From Eutreptiella sp. 'Long Island Sound 2002' (lineage: Eukaryota > Euglenozoa > Euglenophyceae > Eutreptiales > Eutreptiaceae), in assembly GCA_964036045.1 (NCBI GenBank), contig OZ038380.1, positions 6,967,913 through 7,031,912 on the forward strand: a stretch of 64,000 nt of DNA, read 5' to 3'. Made by a program: the position numbers and the translations under genes. The first letter of the stretch is position 1, and every line of letters starts with the position of its first letter. Positions 63,301 through 64,000 of this stretch are shown in pieces. Under the pieces are notes generated by a model, which searched no databases, was not told where the DNA came from, and saw only the letters and a list, made by a program, of their open reading frames with translations.

Positions 63301-64000
63301 TGGCCAAGACCGAGCCAGTTTTGGGGCATAGTGGCCACAATGTGCGGCACAAACTGTGAGTGCAGCATTGCCGCAAAAAACATACGGTGAGGCCCCAGTT
63401 TTGTGTGTAATAATGATTTACCACAGTCCAATCATGACTTCTGCACAAAAGCTGCATGGCCAAGACCGAGCCACTTTTGGGGCATAGTGGCCACAATGTG
63501 CGGCACAAACTGTGAGTGCAGCATTGCCGCAAAAAACATACGGTGAGGCCCCAGTTTTGTGTGTAATAATGATTTACCACAGTCCAATCATGACTTCTGC
63601 ACAAAGACTGCATGGCCAAGACCGAGCCAGTTTTGGGGCATAGTGGCCACAATGTGGGGCACAAACTGTGAGTGCAGCATTGCCGCAAAAAACATACGGT
63701 GAGACCCCAGTTTTGTGTGTAATAATGATTTACCACAGTCCAACCATGACTTCTGCACAAAAACTGCATGGCCAAGACAGAGCCAGTTTTGGGGCATAGT
63801 GGCCACAATATGGGGCACAAACAGTGAGTGCAGCATTGCCGCAAAAAACACATGGTTAGACCCCAGTTTTGTGTGTAATAATGATTTACCACAGTCCAAT
63901 CATGACTTCTGCACAAAGGCTGCATGGCCAAGACCGAGCCAGTTTTGGGGCACAGTGGCCACAATGTGGGGCACAAATAGGGAGTGCAGCATTGCCGCAA
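60312..64000. repeat. Zone-2-type units in a 5- then 10-unit repeat, running off the end
   Basis: From about 60.6 kb CATAGTGGCC, ACATACGG and GTGCGGCAC units return. Positions 60,312-60,779 recur at 61,092-61,559 (780 bp, 5 units). Positions 61,484-62,440 recur at 63,044-64,000 (1,560 bp, 10 units). Private markers are ACAAATAGGGAGTGC (60,855, 61,635, 62,415, 63,195, 63,975), CAAATAACACATGG, GAGCCACTTTTGG, ACAAAGACTGC and GACAGAGCC. The repeat is cut by the window edge. Confidence 0.8.

Larger units (their letters stand above)
1..64000. repeat. Continuous tandem satellite array, 156-bp unit
   Basis: A 156-bp unit repeats head to tail without interruption from end to end. The landmark GGGCAC that opens the window recurs at 157, 313, 469 and so on. 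Following the phase of the CCAATCATGA landmark, it is 87 (mod 156) up to 9.3 kb, 89 to 11.6 kb, 92 to 37.4 kb, 91-95 to 43.6 kb, 94 to 58.8 kb and 95 at the end, a net drift of only 8 bp. That gives about 410 complete units plus 32 bp. The consensus has 78 G/C of 156 bases. All units have the same orientation and nothing is inserted between them. The array runs off both ends, so its full size is unknown. The length, homogeneity and HOR structure are those of eukaryotic satellite DNA. I do not recognise the family and cannot name the host. Confidence 0.98.

Noticed and set aside
1-64000. CRISPR array
   Set aside because: There is no alternation of short repeats and unique spacers; the entire 156-bp unit is repeated and nothing between units is unique.
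1-64000. Primate alpha satellite or a CENP-B box
   Set aside because: The unit is 156, not 171 bp. I found no TTCG-N4-A-NN-CGGG pattern; the CGGG created in GGCCGGGACC units lacks the rest of the motif.
1-64000. Bacterial or phage origin
   Set aside because: There are no genes, ribosome binding sites, operons or RNA genes in 64 kb, and the HOR-structured satellite is typical of eukaryotes.
1-64000. Hairpin between CACAAACTG (unit 4-12) and CAGTTTTGTG (unit 53-62)
   Set aside because: The pairing needs a bulge and a loop of about 40 bases, and site 11 varies freely between T and A, which breaks it in many units; I see no sign that it is maintained.

Overview
The whole 64 kb window is one uninterrupted tandem satellite array. 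A 156-bp unit of about 50% G+C repeats head to tail from the first base to the last, giving about 410 complete units plus 32 bp. I see no gene, RNA gene, mobile element, CRISPR array, origin or unique sequence. An array of this length with layered higher-order repeats (HORs) points to a eukaryotic chromosome: centromeric, pericentromeric, subtelomeric or other heterochromatic satellite. I cannot name the species or match the unit to a satellite family I know. It is not the 171-bp primate alpha satellite, and I find no CENP-B box.

The array is organised on three scales. (1) The unit is 156 bp. Because 156 is a multiple of 3, reading frames stay in register from unit to unit, so very long stop-free frames appear on both strands; I judge them non-coding. 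(2) HORs of several sizes are visible: 312/468 bp (1-3.1 kb); 13-mers of 2,028 bp (4.4-8.5, 26.4-31.5 and 49.1-53.3 kb, plus a 2,030-bp version at 39-41.8 kb); a 16-mer of 2,496 bp with four full copies and one truncated copy (8.46-20.58 kb); an 11-mer of 1,716 bp (20.5-23.5 kb); a 16-mer that becomes a 15-mer (31.6-37.2 kb); a 5-mer of 780 bp (43.3-46.2 kb); 10- and 12-mers (53-59.5 kb); and a 5/10-mer (60.3-64 kb). (3) Two families of unit alternate in large zones. Zone-1-type units (CATTGTGACC or CACAGTGGCC, and ACACATGG) fill 1-20.58 kb, about 37.97-46.2 kb and 46.8-60.6 kb. Zone-2-type units (CATAGTGGCC, ACATACGG, GTGCGGCAC) fill 20.58-37.97 kb, a 0.6-kb island at 46.2-46.8 kb, and 60.6-64 kb.

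In 410 units I find only ten net length changes, all of 1-2 bp, and six of them fall within 6.2 kb. Junctions such as the hybrid unit near 35.1 kb and the truncated HOR at 20.58 kb are the marks expected of unequal crossing over and segmental duplication. The most unusual sequence feature is a 16-bp dyad in each unit. The main diagnostic variation of the array falls inside it, yet all three common variants keep the same dyad centre.
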